A stretch of DNA of 32,986 nucleotides, taken from Bradyrhizobium sp. YR681 (GTDB lineage Bacteria > Pseudomonadota > Alphaproteobacteria > Rhizobiales > Xanthobacteraceae). The position numbers and the translations under genes were made by a program. Every line of letters begins with the position of its first letter. Within the stretch, counting starts at the first letter, position 1. The DNA lies in the NCBI RefSeq assembly GCF_000282615.1, contig NZ_AKIY01000040.1, positions 1 to 32,986 on the forward strand, in the 5' to 3' direction. Shown here piece by piece: positions 1 through 7,757 of the stretch. The notes beneath the pieces were generated by a model. The model was not told the DNA's origin and searched no databases. It saw only the letters and a list, made by a program, of their open reading frames with translations.

Positions 1-2
1 TC

Positions 3-1196
3 GGCGGCGGGCCCGCCGGCATGATGCTCGGCTATCTCCTGGGGCGCGCGGGCATCGATGTCGTGGTGCTGGAGAAGCATGCGGACTTCTTCCGCGATTT
101 TCGCGGCGACACCGTTCACCCATCGACGCTCCAGGTGATGGACGAGCTCGGCCTGATCGATGGCTTCCTGAAGCTGCCGCATCAGCGCTTGCAGACCATG
201 GACGGCCTGTTCGGCGGTACGCATGTCCGCATCGCCGACCTCCGCCGGCTCCGCACCAAGTACCCGTTCATCGCCTTCATGCCGCAATGGGACTTCCTGA
301 ATTTCCTGCGCGAGGCCGGCCAACGCTTTGGCTCGCTCAAGGTGATGATGAACACGGAGGCCGTCGACCTGGTCCGCCACGGCGAGACGATCGCCGGCGT
401 GCGGGCGAAGACGCCCGACGGCCTCATCGACATCGAGGCCGATCTCACCATTGCCTGCGACGGACGGCATTCGACCGTGCGCGAGCGTGCGGGGCTCGCC
501 GTCGAGGAGATCGGCGCGCCGATGGACGTGCTCTGGTTTCGCGTCGGCCGCAAGGCCGATGAGACCGAGAACCTGTTCGCGCGCATCGAGCCCGGCAAGA
601 TGATGGTCACCTTCGATCGGGGCGATTACTGGCAATGCGCCTATGTCATCGCCAAGGGGCAGCACGATGCGGTGAAGGCGAGGGGGCTCCAGGCGCTGCT
701 CGATGACGTCGTGCGCATGGCGCCGGTGCTCGCAAGCGGCATTGCCGATGTGAAGAGCTTCGATGACGTCAAGCTGCTCACCGTCGCGATCAACCGCCTG
801 CCGCGCTGGACGCGGCCGGGCCTGCTTTGCATCGGCGATGCCGCGCATGCGATGTCGCCAGTCGGCGGCGTCGGCGTCAATCTCGCCGTGCAGGATGCGG
901 TCGCGACCGCGAACCTGCTCGCCGACAAGCTTCGGCACGGCTGTCCGTCCGAGAACGAGCTCGACGCCGTGCGCCGCCGGCGCGAGTTCCCGGTGAAGAT
1001 GACGCAAGCCATGCAGGTGATCGTGCAGAACAACATCATCAGCGGCGCCTTGCAGGGCGGCGACCGGCCGCTGAAGGTGCCGCTGGTGGTGCGCCTCGTC
1101 ACCGCACTGCCCTGGCTCCAGGGCATCCCGGCGCGCCTGCTCGCACTCGGCGTGCGGCCCGAGCACGTGCACTCGAAGGCCGCGCCGGAATCGTAG
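3..1196 (+). CDS. FAD-dependent monooxygenase (PHBH/UbiH-like), 5' end outside window
   Basis: This is the carboxyl part of a flavoprotein hydroxylase of the p-hydroxybenzoate hydroxylase type; the open frame runs in from the window edge. The first visible codons (GGGPAG) are the end of the GxGxxG dinucleotide-binding loop, so only about ten to fifteen residues are missing and the ATG at 21 is not the start. An acidic residue (VVLEKH) that would bind the FAD ribose follows about 20 residues later. The DG motif is seen as ACDGRHSTVRERAG, and the second FAD motif as GDAAHAMSPVGGVGVNLA. These enzymes use NAD(P)H and O2 to hydroxylate aromatic or other ring substrates in the cytoplasm. The substrate cannot be told from sequence. 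The gene ends about 180 bases before an unrelated barrel gene, so no operon partner is visible inside the window. Confidence 0.88.
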   Translation, partial: GGGPAGMMLGYLLGRAGIDVVVLEKHADFFRDFRGDTVHPSTLQVMDELGLIDGFLKLPHQRLQTMDGLFGGTHVRIADLRRLRTKYPFIAFMPQWDFLNFLREAGQRFGSLKVMMNTEAVDLVRHGETIAGVRAKTPDGLIDIEADLTIACDGRHSTVRERAGLAVEEIGAPMDVLWFRVGRKADETENLFARIEPGKMMVTFDRGDYWQCAYVIAKGQHDAVKARGLQALLDDVVRMAPVLASGIADVKSFDDVKLLTVAINRLPRWTRPGLLCIGDAAHAMSPVGGVGVNLAVQDAVATANLLADKLRHGCPSENELDAVRRRREFPVKMTQAMQVIVQNNIISGALQGGDRPLKVPLVVRLVTALPWLQGIPARLLALGVRPEHVHSKAAPES

Positions 1197-1375
1197 CGCA
1201 ACGATTTGGTAGGGATAATGTCGCGTTAAATCGCGCGCCGCGCGTTGCGCGTGTGCAACAGCGCGGGCGGATTCACAGCGGCGAATCCGTCAATCCGGCG
1301 TCTTAACTTTCTTGATTCAAATTTGAGTAAGAACTGCGTGTGAGCGTGCACCCATCAAAGGACACGGGGTGTACC

Positions 1376-2143
1376 ATGCGTAACAAATTGATTGCCGCCT
1401 TCGCCTGCACGACCGCTCTGGTCTCGACCGGTGCTGCCTCCGCCGCCGATCTCGGTGCGCGCTACACGAAGGCGCCCGCCTATGTCGAGCCGCTGTTCAA
1501 TTGGACCGGTTTCTATGTTGGCGGCCATATCGGTGGCGCCTGGACCAACGAGCAGTTCATCAACAACGGGTTCGGCGCGCCGTTCGGCGATCTGGTGCCG
1601 GGCCAGGGCTATCGCCAGCGCGGCGCCGGCATCATGGGCGGTGCCCAGATCGGCTACAACTGGCAGGCCAACAACTACGTGTTCGGCATGGAAGGCACGA
1701 TCTCCGGCCTCGACAACAAGGGCACCGTCGCGAACACCGTGTTCGGCGCCGGTGACGACATCTTCACCTGGCGCGCCAACGTGCTCGCGACCGTGGTCGG
1801 TCGTGCGGGCTTCGCCGTGCAGAACAATTTGTTCTACATCAAGGGCGGCTATGCCGGCGTGAACAACCGTCTCAACGTCAGCGACACCGTTGCTCCGGCA
1901 ACGGGCTCGGGCGGTCAAACCCACTGGGCCAACGGCTGGACCGTCGGCGCCGGCTGGGAATACGGCATCACCCGCAACTGGATCGTCGGCCTCGAATACA
2001 ATTACGCGGCCTTCGGCAGCCAGACCTATCAGCTCGGCGGCACCTCGGGTAACTACACCTTCGACGCCAAGCCGCGCGACATCCAGTGGGCCGTCGTGCG
2101 CGCGAGCTACAAGTTCGACGCGCCGGTCATCGCGCGCTACTGA
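1376..2143 (+). CDS. Outer membrane beta-barrel protein (Omp25/Omp31-like), copy 1
   Basis: A secreted 255-residue outer-membrane barrel. The chosen ATG gives a clean signal peptide (MRNKLIAAF...GAASA, cleavage before ADLGARY); an upstream in-frame GTG at 1340 would bury it, so it is rejected. AAAGGA lies about 12 bases upstream as a ribosome site. The mature start with ADL.AR.Y.KAP and NWTGFYVGGH is the signature of rhizobial Omp25/Omp31 small porin-like proteins. The chain then alternates short strands rich in G, N and aromatics and ends in VIARY, with the C-terminal aromatic recognised by the Bam machinery. It is followed by a strong intrinsic terminator and so appears monocistronic. Two further members of the same family lie at 3588-4370 and 12469-13236. 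The family contributes to envelope stability; a specific role is unknown. Confidence 0.9.
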   Translation: MRNKLIAAFACTTALVSTGAASAADLGARYTKAPAYVEPLFNWTGFYVGGHIGGAWTNEQFINNGFGAPFGDLVPGQGYRQRGAGIMGGAQIGYNWQANNYVFGMEGTISGLDNKGTVANTVFGAGDDIFTWRANVLATVVGRAGFAVQNNLFYIKGGYAGVNNRLNVSDTVAPATGSGGQTHWANGWTVGAGWEYGITRNWIVGLEYNYAAFGSQTYQLGGTSGNYTFDAKPRDIQWAVVRASYKFDAPVIARY

Positions 2144-2191
2144 GCAACTAGCGACCAATCAGCAAAAAAAGACCATCACTGCCAAATTCAA

Positions 2192-2221
2192 AAGCCCCGG
2201 CATCGCCGGGGCTTCTTTTTT
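2192..2221 (+). terminator. Intrinsic terminator of barrel gene copy 1
   Basis: AAGCCCCGG and CCGGGGCTT form a 9-bp stem around a CATCG loop, followed by C and six T. It lies 48 bases after the stop of the barrel gene and also separates it from the convergent SDR gene. Confidence 0.92.
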
Positions 2222-2251
2222 GCGTGCAAGGTCTTTGCGGGCAGGACGGCG

Positions 2252-3022
2252 TCAGGCCATCACGGAGAACCCGCCGTCGACCGGAATCGCCGTCCCCGTG
2301 ACGAAGTTCGAAGCGGGCGAGGCGAGGAACACCGCGATGCCGGCGAAGTCGTCGATGTCGCCCCAGCGTCCCGCTGGCGTGCGCGCCAGCACGCGCTCGT
2401 GCAATCCCGATACCTGTTTCCGCGCGCCGCGGGTGAGGTCGGTGTCGATCCAGCCGGGCAGGATGGCGTTGACCTGGATGTTGTCGGGCGCCCAGGCGTT
2501 GGCGCAGGCGCGCGTGTACTGCACGATGCCGCCCTTGCTCGCCGCATAGGCGGTGGCGAAGCTGGCGCCGAAGATCGACATCATCGAACCGATGTTGATG
2601 ACCTTGCCGTTGCCGGACGCCTTCAGCGCGGGATAGGCGAGTTTCGAGCACAGGAAGGCGCTGGTGAGGTTGGTATTGATCACCGTATTCCACTCGTCGA
2701 GCTCGAGCTCGTGCGGCGGCTTGCGGATGCTCATGCCGGCGTTGTTGATGAGGATGTCGATCCGGCCGAGCTCCTTGACGACACGCTCGACCATCGCGGC
2801 AATGGCCGCCTTGTCGGTCACGTCGGTGGTGACGGCAATCGCCTTCACGCCGCGCGCTTTGAGGTCGGCGACGGCTGCAGCCGATTTGGCCTCGTTACGT
2901 CCGACCACGGCGATATCGGCGCCGGCGTCGGCGAGGCCGTGCGCGAGGCCGAGGCCAATGCCGCCATTGCCTCCCGTGACGATCGCGACCTTGCCGCGGA
3001 GATCGAACCGGTTCGATGTCAT
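2252..3022 (-). CDS. SDR-family NAD(P)-dependent oxidoreductase
   Basis: A 256-residue classical short-chain dehydrogenase, the usual length. Visible features are the cofactor loop TGGNGGIG (residues 16-23), NNAG (93-96), N118, and the catalytic S146, Y159 and K163 (YAASK). The C-terminal VTGTAIPVDGGF is also standard. The overall pattern resembles KduD/gluconate 5-dehydrogenase-type members, which oxidise sugar acids or ketoacyl groups, but the substrate cannot be fixed by eye. AGGGAA upstream of the ATG at 3022 serves as ribosome site. It lies 21 bases behind a small membrane protein gene on the same strand, so the two are probably cotranscribed. The next gene downstream is convergent. Confidence 0.9.
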   Translation of the reverse strand: MTSNRFDLRGKVAIVTGGNGGIGLGLAHGLADAGADIAVVGRNEAKSAAAVADLKARGVKAIAVTTDVTDKAAIAAMVERVVKELGRIDILINNAGMSIRKPPHELELDEWNTVINTNLTSAFLCSKLAYPALKASGNGKVINIGSMMSIFGASFATAYAASKGGIVQYTRACANAWAPDNIQVNAILPGWIDTDLTRGARKQVSGLHERVLARTPAGRWGDIDDFAGIAVFLASPASNFVTGTAIPVDGGFSVMA

Positions 3023-3043
3023 GCTTGTATTCCCTGGTTTCTT

Positions 3044-3229
3044 CTATTGGTTGCTCTGCCAGATCAGGACCAGTCCGAAGCCGGCCATGGCGGCGCCATA
3101 GCCGGCCCATTGCAGCTGGTTGACCATGAAGCTCGATCGCGGCCAGGGAACGGTGCCCGTGCCCTGTCCGATCCAGAGCAGCCCGACGGCGAGGACAAAC
3201 AGGCCTGCGACAAGCAGAAATCTGCGCAT
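3044..3229 (-). CDS. Small two-helix membrane protein, unknown function
   Basis: A 61-residue protein with two hydrophobic segments. The first is LLVAGLFVLAVGLLWIG (about residues 4-20) and the second covers about 42-57 (YGAAMAGFGLVLIW), joined by a short polar loop. The start ATG at 3229 is set by a strong GGGGAGGA ribosome site; an overlapping ATG four bases upstream is out of frame. It is the first gene of a likely pair with the SDR gene. I recognise no named family. Proteins of this shape are common and poorly studied in Bradyrhizobium, so the call is structural only. The clear ribosome site and hydrophobic pattern argue that it is real despite its size. Confidence 0.7.
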   Translation of the reverse strand: MRRFLLVAGLFVLAVGLLWIGQGTGTVPWPRSSFMVNQLQWAGYGAAMAGFGLVLIWQSNQ

Positions 3230-3537
3230 GCATTCCTCCCCGTTGGTCTGCTTCTGTCGCGGCCCACGGCATGAACGATCGCCGCAGCCACGAAAACTTC
3301 CCGCCAGACTAGCCGTAGCTTCGGTGCGGTTACAATGGCCGCGAACGCCGGGGGAGGACGCCTGTCCATGCGCAAGGCAATCCTGGGCATCACCGCTGCG
3401 GTCCGCGCTGGTCGCGGCCTATGCCGTCATTCCGCGTCATGCGCAGCGAAGCCGTGTTACCGCGTGACTAGGCCTCACCATCGCAGGCGTACCGATCGCT
3501 GAAAGCAAGCGTCGGTCGCTAGAAGCCCCCCGCAACG
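3230..3537. other. Intergenic stretch without a gene
   Basis: About 300 bases between the start of the small membrane protein gene and the terminator of barrel gene copy 2. It must hold the promoter of the minus-strand pair, but I could not pick out a convincing -35/-10 pair. Short open frames here lack ribosome sites and family features. Confidence 0.6.
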
Positions 3538-3565
3538 AAAAAGCCCCGGACAATGCCGGGGCTTT
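3538..3565 (-). terminator. Intrinsic terminator of barrel gene copy 2
   Basis: AAAGCCCCGG and CCGGGGCTTT form a 10-bp stem around ACAATG. Read on the minus strand it ends in a run of five T, just 22 bases past the stop of the barrel gene. The stem core is identical to the terminator at 2192. Confidence 0.9.
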
Positions 3566-3587
3566 GACGTCTGAAGGTAAGTTCAGC

Positions 3588-4370
3588 TCAGTACTTGGCG
3601 ACGACCGGGCCGGTCCAGTTGAAGCGGTAGACCAGCGAAGTCGAGATCGTCTGGTTCCAGCTGTTGGCGCGGATGCTGTTACCGGTCGGCAGGTTGGTGC
3701 CGTCGATCAGCTCGTCCTGCGTCTTGGCGTTGTAGAAGGCCGAACGATATTCGGTCTTCATGAACCAGCCGGGCGAGGAGATGCCGAAGATGTTCAGGCT
3801 GTTCTCGACGCCGCCGCCGACGAACCAGCCGTTGCGGTTGTAGCTGCCGAGGTGAGCACCGGCCGGCGCGCCAGCCAAGGTCAGGAAGTTGGTCTGGCCG
3901 AAGTGCGCGCCAGAGTAACCGCCGTTGACATAGGAGAGAACGTTCGGAGCGACCAGCCAGCCGAGGCGAACACCAGCGGCCCAGGAGTCTTCCAGCTTCT
4001 GGCTGCCGGTGATGCCGAAGATCGGATCCTGGATCGTGGCGCGGATGCTGCCGAACTGACCGTCGGCGAACACGCCGGCAACCCAGGTGCCGTTGAACTG
4101 CCAGTCGTAGCCGAGACCGACGGTGCCGAACCAACCCGAACCGCCCTGACGCTGGGCGATCGTCAGCGGAACCGCGCCGACCGTGGTCTGGACGGACTGG
4201 TCAGCATTCGACAGGCCACCGCCGGCGCCGCCGAAGATGTAGAAGCCGGTCCAGTTGGCAACCGGAGCAGCCATCGGGGCCTTGACGTAGGGACGGGCAG
4301 CCAGGTCAGCTGCCGAGGCCGAACCGGTCATCGCGGCAACCGCGGTCAGTGCGAGAACAATCTTCTTCAT
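3588..4370 (-). CDS. Outer membrane beta-barrel protein (Omp25/Omp31-like), copy 2
   Basis: A 260-residue secreted barrel of the same family as the gene at 1376. The start is placed at MKKIVLALTAVAAM, which gives a proper signal peptide ending SASA before ADLAARPYVKAP. The longer frame from 4427 adds 19 residues that would precede the signal and has no ribosome site. GGGGA precedes the chosen ATG. NWTGFYIFGGAGGG marks the first barrel strand and the chain ends in VVAKY, the Bam-type terminal aromatic. It shares the N-terminal motif and end with copies 1 and 3 but the middle differs strongly, so they are old paralogs, not a recent duplication. It has its own terminator and long leader, so it is monocistronic. 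Confidence 0.9.
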   Translation of the reverse strand: MKKIVLALTAVAAMTGSASAADLAARPYVKAPMAAPVANWTGFYIFGGAGGGLSNADQSVQTTVGAVPLTIAQRQGGSGWFGTVGLGYDWQFNGTWVAGVFADGQFGSIRATIQDPIFGITGSQKLEDSWAAGVRLGWLVAPNVLSYVNGGYSGAHFGQTNFLTLAGAPAGAHLGSYNRNGWFVGGGVENSLNIFGISSPGWFMKTEYRSAFYNAKTQDELIDGTNLPTGNSIRANSWNQTISTSLVYRFNWTGPVVAKY

Positions 4371-4729
4371 TTTAAAATCCCCAACCTTGGTCTGTAGCAG
4401 GCGCGAGCGCACTGGAGTTCGTGTCAACTGATGCCCGAACTATAGACGGTTCTCGTCGAAATGCTGTTGCAGGGCAGGCACAGTTGGCGGAAAACGCCTG
4501 TCAGGCGGGTTCGGCGGCGACAAACCTTGATTCAAGGAAATCGGTATAATTTCAACAAGTTATGAGGGTGTCCGGGGACTTGGTCCGGGTAAGCTTTCGT
4601 TAGCAAATCCGGCTTTGTCCGAAACGGAGGCAATCCTGCCTCAGCCCTGGTGCCCGTGAGTCGCTGGCCGAGTCGCGGGATCGCCAAATACGAATCGCCA
4701 AAACGGGGTTGTACCGTCGCCCCCACACG
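4371..4729. other. Long upstream region of barrel gene copy 2, no gene
   Basis: About 360 bases with no convincing gene. On the minus strand a perfect TTGACA lies at 4422-4427, but no good -10 sits at normal spacing. A perfect 13-base palindrome, CCTTGATTCAAGG, lies at 4525-4537. Its core CTTGATTCAA also occurs upstream of barrel gene copy 1 at 1311-1320. The short minus-strand frames here look like chance. Confidence 0.5.
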
Positions 4730-4760
4730 AAAAAGCCCCGGACCTGAGCCGGGGCTTTTT
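4730..4760 (-). terminator. Bidirectional intrinsic terminator after parE
   Basis: AAAAAGCCCCGG and CCGGGGCTTTTT form a 12-bp stem around ACCTGAG, with T runs on either strand. It lies 18 bases beyond the parE stop and can stop transcription from both sides. Confidence 0.92.
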
Positions 4761-4777
4761 GGCGGGAGATCGCAGTC

Positions 4778-6823
4778 TCAGACGTCCAGCAGCTCCTCGC
4801 TGGCAAACTCGGCCTTGTCCGTGATGAAGGCGAAGCGAGCCTCGGCCTTGGTGCCCATCAAGCGCTCCACCGAATCCGCGGTGGTGTCGCGGTCGTCGGG
4901 CAGCAGGACCACCTTGAGCAGCGTCCGCTTGCTCGGATCCATGGTGGTTTCCTTGAGCTGCGCGGGCATCATCTCGCCGAGGCCTTTGAAGCGGTTCACC
5001 TCGACCTTGGCGTTGGCGTTGAACGTGCTCTTGATCAGCTCTTCCTTGTGCTTGTCGTCGCGCGCGTAGACCGACTTGGTGCCGTGGGTGAGCTTGTAGA
5101 GCGGCGGCACCGCGAGGAAGAGGTGGCCCTCGTCGATCAGCCGCGGCATCTGCCGGTAGAAGAAGGTGATCAGGAGCGAAGCGATGTGGGCACCGTCGAC
5201 GTCGGCGTCGGTCATGATGATGATGCGCTGATAGCGCAGATCCTCTTCGCGATAATGCAGGAGCTGGCCGCAGCCGATCGCCTGCACGAGGTCGGAGAGC
5301 TGGGCGTTCGCCGTCAGCTTGTCCTTGCCGGCGGAGGCGACGTTGAGGATCTTGCCGCGCAGCGGCAGCACCGCTTGCGTCTTGCGATCACGTGCCTGCT
5401 TGGCGCTGCCGCCGGCCGAGTCGCCCTCGACGATGAAGAGCTCGGAGCCATCGGTGCCGGCATCGGTGCAGTCGGCGAGCTTGCCGGGCAGGCGCAGCTT
5501 CTTGCCGGCGGTCTTGCGCGCGGTTTCCTTTTCCTGGCGGCGGCGCAGCCGCTCCTCGGCGCGGTCGATCACGAAGTCGAGCAGCCGGTTGGCCATGTTC
5601 GGATTGCCCGACAGCCAATGGTCGAACGGATCCTTCATCGCCTGCTCGACGATGCGCTGCGCCTCGGCGGTGGCGAGACGATCCTTGGTCTGGCCCTGGA
5701 ATTCAGGCTCGCGCACGAACACCGAGAGCATCACGGCCGCGCCCACCATGACGTCTTCCGACGTGATCGAGGAGGCGCGCTTGCCCTGGCCGACGCGTTC
5801 GGCGTGATCCTTCAGGCCGCGCAGCAGCGCGCTGCGCAGGCCGGATTCGTGCGTACCACCGTCGGGCGTCGGCACGGTGTTGGTGTAGGACGACAGGAAA
5901 CCATCGGCATCCGCTGTCCATGCCACGGCCCATTCGCAGGCGCCATGCGCACCGTTGCGGCCGGACTTGCCGGAGAAGATGTCCGGATGCACCAGCGTGT
6001 CGGCGTGGATGGCCGCGGCGAGGTAATCCTTGAGGCCGCCGGGGAAGTGGAACGTGGCTTCCGCCGGCACGTCCTCGACGCCCTTGAGCAGCTCGGGCGC
6101 GCAGTTCCAGCGGATTTCGACGCCGCCGAACAGATAGGCCTTCGAGCGCGTCATCTTGAACAGGCGCTGCGGCTTGAACGCGGCCTTGGCGCCGAAGATG
6201 TCGGTGTCGGGCTTGAAGCGCACGCGGGTGCCGCGGCGGTTGTTGACCTTGCCGAGATCCTCGAGCTTGCCCTTGGGGTGGCCGCGCTCGAACGTCATGC
6301 GGTAGAGCTTCTGGCTGCGCGCGACCTCGACCTCGAGCAGCGAGGAGAGGGCGTTCACCACGGAGATGCCGACGCCGTGCAGACCGCCCGAGGTCTCGTA
6401 GACCTTGGAGTCGAACTTGCCGCCCGAGTGGAGCGTGCACATGATGACTTCGAGCGCCGACTTCTTCGGGAACTTCGGATGCGGATCAATCGGGATGCCG
6501 CGGCCATTGTCGATCACGGTCAGGAAGCCGTCCGCACTCAGATCGACGCCGATGAAGGTCGCGTGTCCAGCCAGGGCCTCGTCCATCGAATTGTCGATCA
6601 CTTCGGCGAAGAGGTGATGCAGCGCCTTCTCGTCGGTGCCGCCGATATACATGCCGGGCCGGCGCCGCACCGGTTCCAGGCCTTCGAGCACCTCGATGTC
6701 GGCCGCCGTGTAGTCGGCTTCGCCGCCGCTCCCGCGCGACGCCGCCTTGGCAGGCGCGCGGGACTTCGGCTCGTCACCGCCGAAAAAATCGTCTTTTGCT
6801 TTTGGTTTCAACTGTTTGGACAT
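4778..6823 (-). CDS. parE: DNA topoisomerase IV subunit B
   Basis: A 681-residue ATPase subunit of topoisomerase IV, which decatenates daughter chromosomes with ParC. The start MSKQLKPKAKDD (6823) is chosen over an upstream frame start at 6853, because the extra residues match nothing in the family. The GHKL ATPase motifs are RRPGMYIGGTDEKALHH, EVIDNSMDE (E74 general base, N78 magnesium) and DNGRGIP (about 105-111), followed by GGLHGVGISVVNALS. The TOPRIM part has EGDSAGGSAKQARDRK with E466, PLRGKILNV, and DADVDGAH with D539 and D541. The length (versus about 800 for GyrB) and the ALHHLFAE motif favour ParE over GyrB. It is transcribed alone and ends at a strong terminator. Confidence 0.95.
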   Translation of the reverse strand: MSKQLKPKAKDDFFGGDEPKSRAPAKAASRGSGGEADYTAADIEVLEGLEPVRRRPGMYIGGTDEKALHHLFAEVIDNSMDEALAGHATFIGVDLSADGFLTVIDNGRGIPIDPHPKFPKKSALEVIMCTLHSGGKFDSKVYETSGGLHGVGISVVNALSSLLEVEVARSQKLYRMTFERGHPKGKLEDLGKVNNRRGTRVRFKPDTDIFGAKAAFKPQRLFKMTRSKAYLFGGVEIRWNCAPELLKGVEDVPAEATFHFPGGLKDYLAAAIHADTLVHPDIFSGKSGRNGAHGACEWAVAWTADADGFLSSYTNTVPTPDGGTHESGLRSALLRGLKDHAERVGQGKRASSITSEDVMVGAAVMLSVFVREPEFQGQTKDRLATAEAQRIVEQAMKDPFDHWLSGNPNMANRLLDFVIDRAEERLRRRQEKETARKTAGKKLRLPGKLADCTDAGTDGSELFIVEGDSAGGSAKQARDRKTQAVLPLRGKILNVASAGKDKLTANAQLSDLVQAIGCGQLLHYREEDLRYQRIIIMTDADVDGAHIASLLITFFYRQMPRLIDEGHLFLAVPPLYKLTHGTKSVYARDDKHKEELIKSTFNANAKVEVNRFKGLGEMMPAQLKETTMDPSKRTLLKVVLLPDDRDTTADSVERLMGTKAEARFAFITDKAEFASEELLDV

Positions 6824-7011
6824 ATATCTTGATGTGCTTTGAGGGCCGCGCAAGCGGCGAATCGGTTAGGCCGACTATGCCACTTCTGGCTTGGAAAGGT
6901 TACCGAAGGGCCGGCCGGGCCGCGTGGTTGGGAGCCAATCCCGGCGATTTTACGCCGCAGGCCCTCCAATTCCCGGCAATTTGACGCCCAGGTCCAGGCC
7001 AGGCCGGGTTT

Positions 7012-7028
7012 TGTGACTTGATGTCACA
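7012..7028. promoter_or_regulatory. Inverted repeat TGTGAC-N5-GTCACA upstream of dedA
   Basis: Six-base arms separated by TTGAT, about 70 bases before the DedA start. It resembles a CRP/FNR-type half-site pair, but the spacing is one base longer than the classical CRP site. Binding protein unknown. Confidence 0.35.
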
Positions 7029-7096
7029 CAAGTCCTTGGCTTACCAGTCGATTTCATCGAGCAGCACCTTGAGGCAGGCGGGAAGGCTATTTCGGA

Positions 7097-7627
7097 ATGG
7101 AGCAATTTGCGCACGCCTTGGCCGATTTCGTGCGCGCTCACCAGGCCTGGGCAGCTCCGATCGTGTTCCTGCTCGCCTTCGGGGAGTCGCTGGCCTTCAT
7201 CTCGCTGCTGATCCCCGCCTGGGGCGCGCTGGTCGCGATCGGCGCGCTGATCGGGGCGAGCGGCATCAGCTTCTATCCGGTCTGGATCGCCGGCGGCATC
7301 GGCGCTGCGCTCGGCGACTGGGTCTCCTACTGGTTCGGCTATCGCTACAAGGAGAAGGTTGCCCAGATGTGGCCGCTCTCGCGCTACCCGGAACTCCTGC
7401 CCAAGGGCGAGGCCTTCGTGCGCAGCTGGGGCGTGCCCAGCATCTTCATCGGCCGCTTCTTCGGCCCGTTGCGCGCCTCGGTGCCGCTGGCGGCCGGCAT
7501 TTTCGAGATGCCTTATTGGCGCTTTCAGGCCGCCAATTTCATTTCCGCGCTGGTCTGGTCGGCGGCGCTGCTGCTGTTCGGCGACGTGATCGCGAAGATC
7601 ATGGAATGGCTCTGGCGCGTGATTTGA
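7097..7627 (+). CDS. DedA-family inner membrane protein
   Basis: A 176-residue integral membrane protein of the DedA/VTT (SNARE-associated) superfamily, somewhat short for the family's usual 200 or so. Hydrophobic segments alternate with the re-entrant family motif F-GES-xxFISLLIPAWGAL (residues about 27-45). The hallmark FIGRFFGPLRASVPLAAGI follows at about residue 117-135, with the conserved arginines and proline. DedA members move undecaprenyl phosphate or other lipids across the inner membrane and affect envelope charge and proton motive force; which lipid this copy handles is not visible. GGGAAGG lies about 10 bases before the ATG. It stands divergent from parE and about 130 bases before the next, unrelated gene. 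Confidence 0.88.
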   Translation: MEQFAHALADFVRAHQAWAAPIVFLLAFGESLAFISLLIPAWGALVAIGALIGASGISFYPVWIAGGIGAALGDWVSYWFGYRYKEKVAQMWPLSRYPELLPKGEAFVRSWGVPSIFIGRFFGPLRASVPLAAGIFEMPYWRFQAANFISALVWSAALLLFGDVIAKIMEWLWRVI

Positions 7628-7757
7628 TGGCGCCTGGCCTGCGCCCCCCAACGGATTCAGGGGCGGAGAAGCTTAAAAATCGTTCTTTCCGAGAGTGCTG
7701 CTGGTAATTTTCGCCTGCTAGTTGAGCTGCGGAATTGGTTGGCAGAGCACTCAGTCG

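Noticed and set aside
4532..4806. Short minus-strand frames between parE and barrel gene copy 2
   Set aside because: They overlap the terminator and lack ribosome sites and family features.
5048..6832. 594-residue open frame on the plus strand opposite parE
   Set aside because: Antisense shadow caused by GC-rich third positions; parE itself shows all ATPase and TOPRIM motifs.
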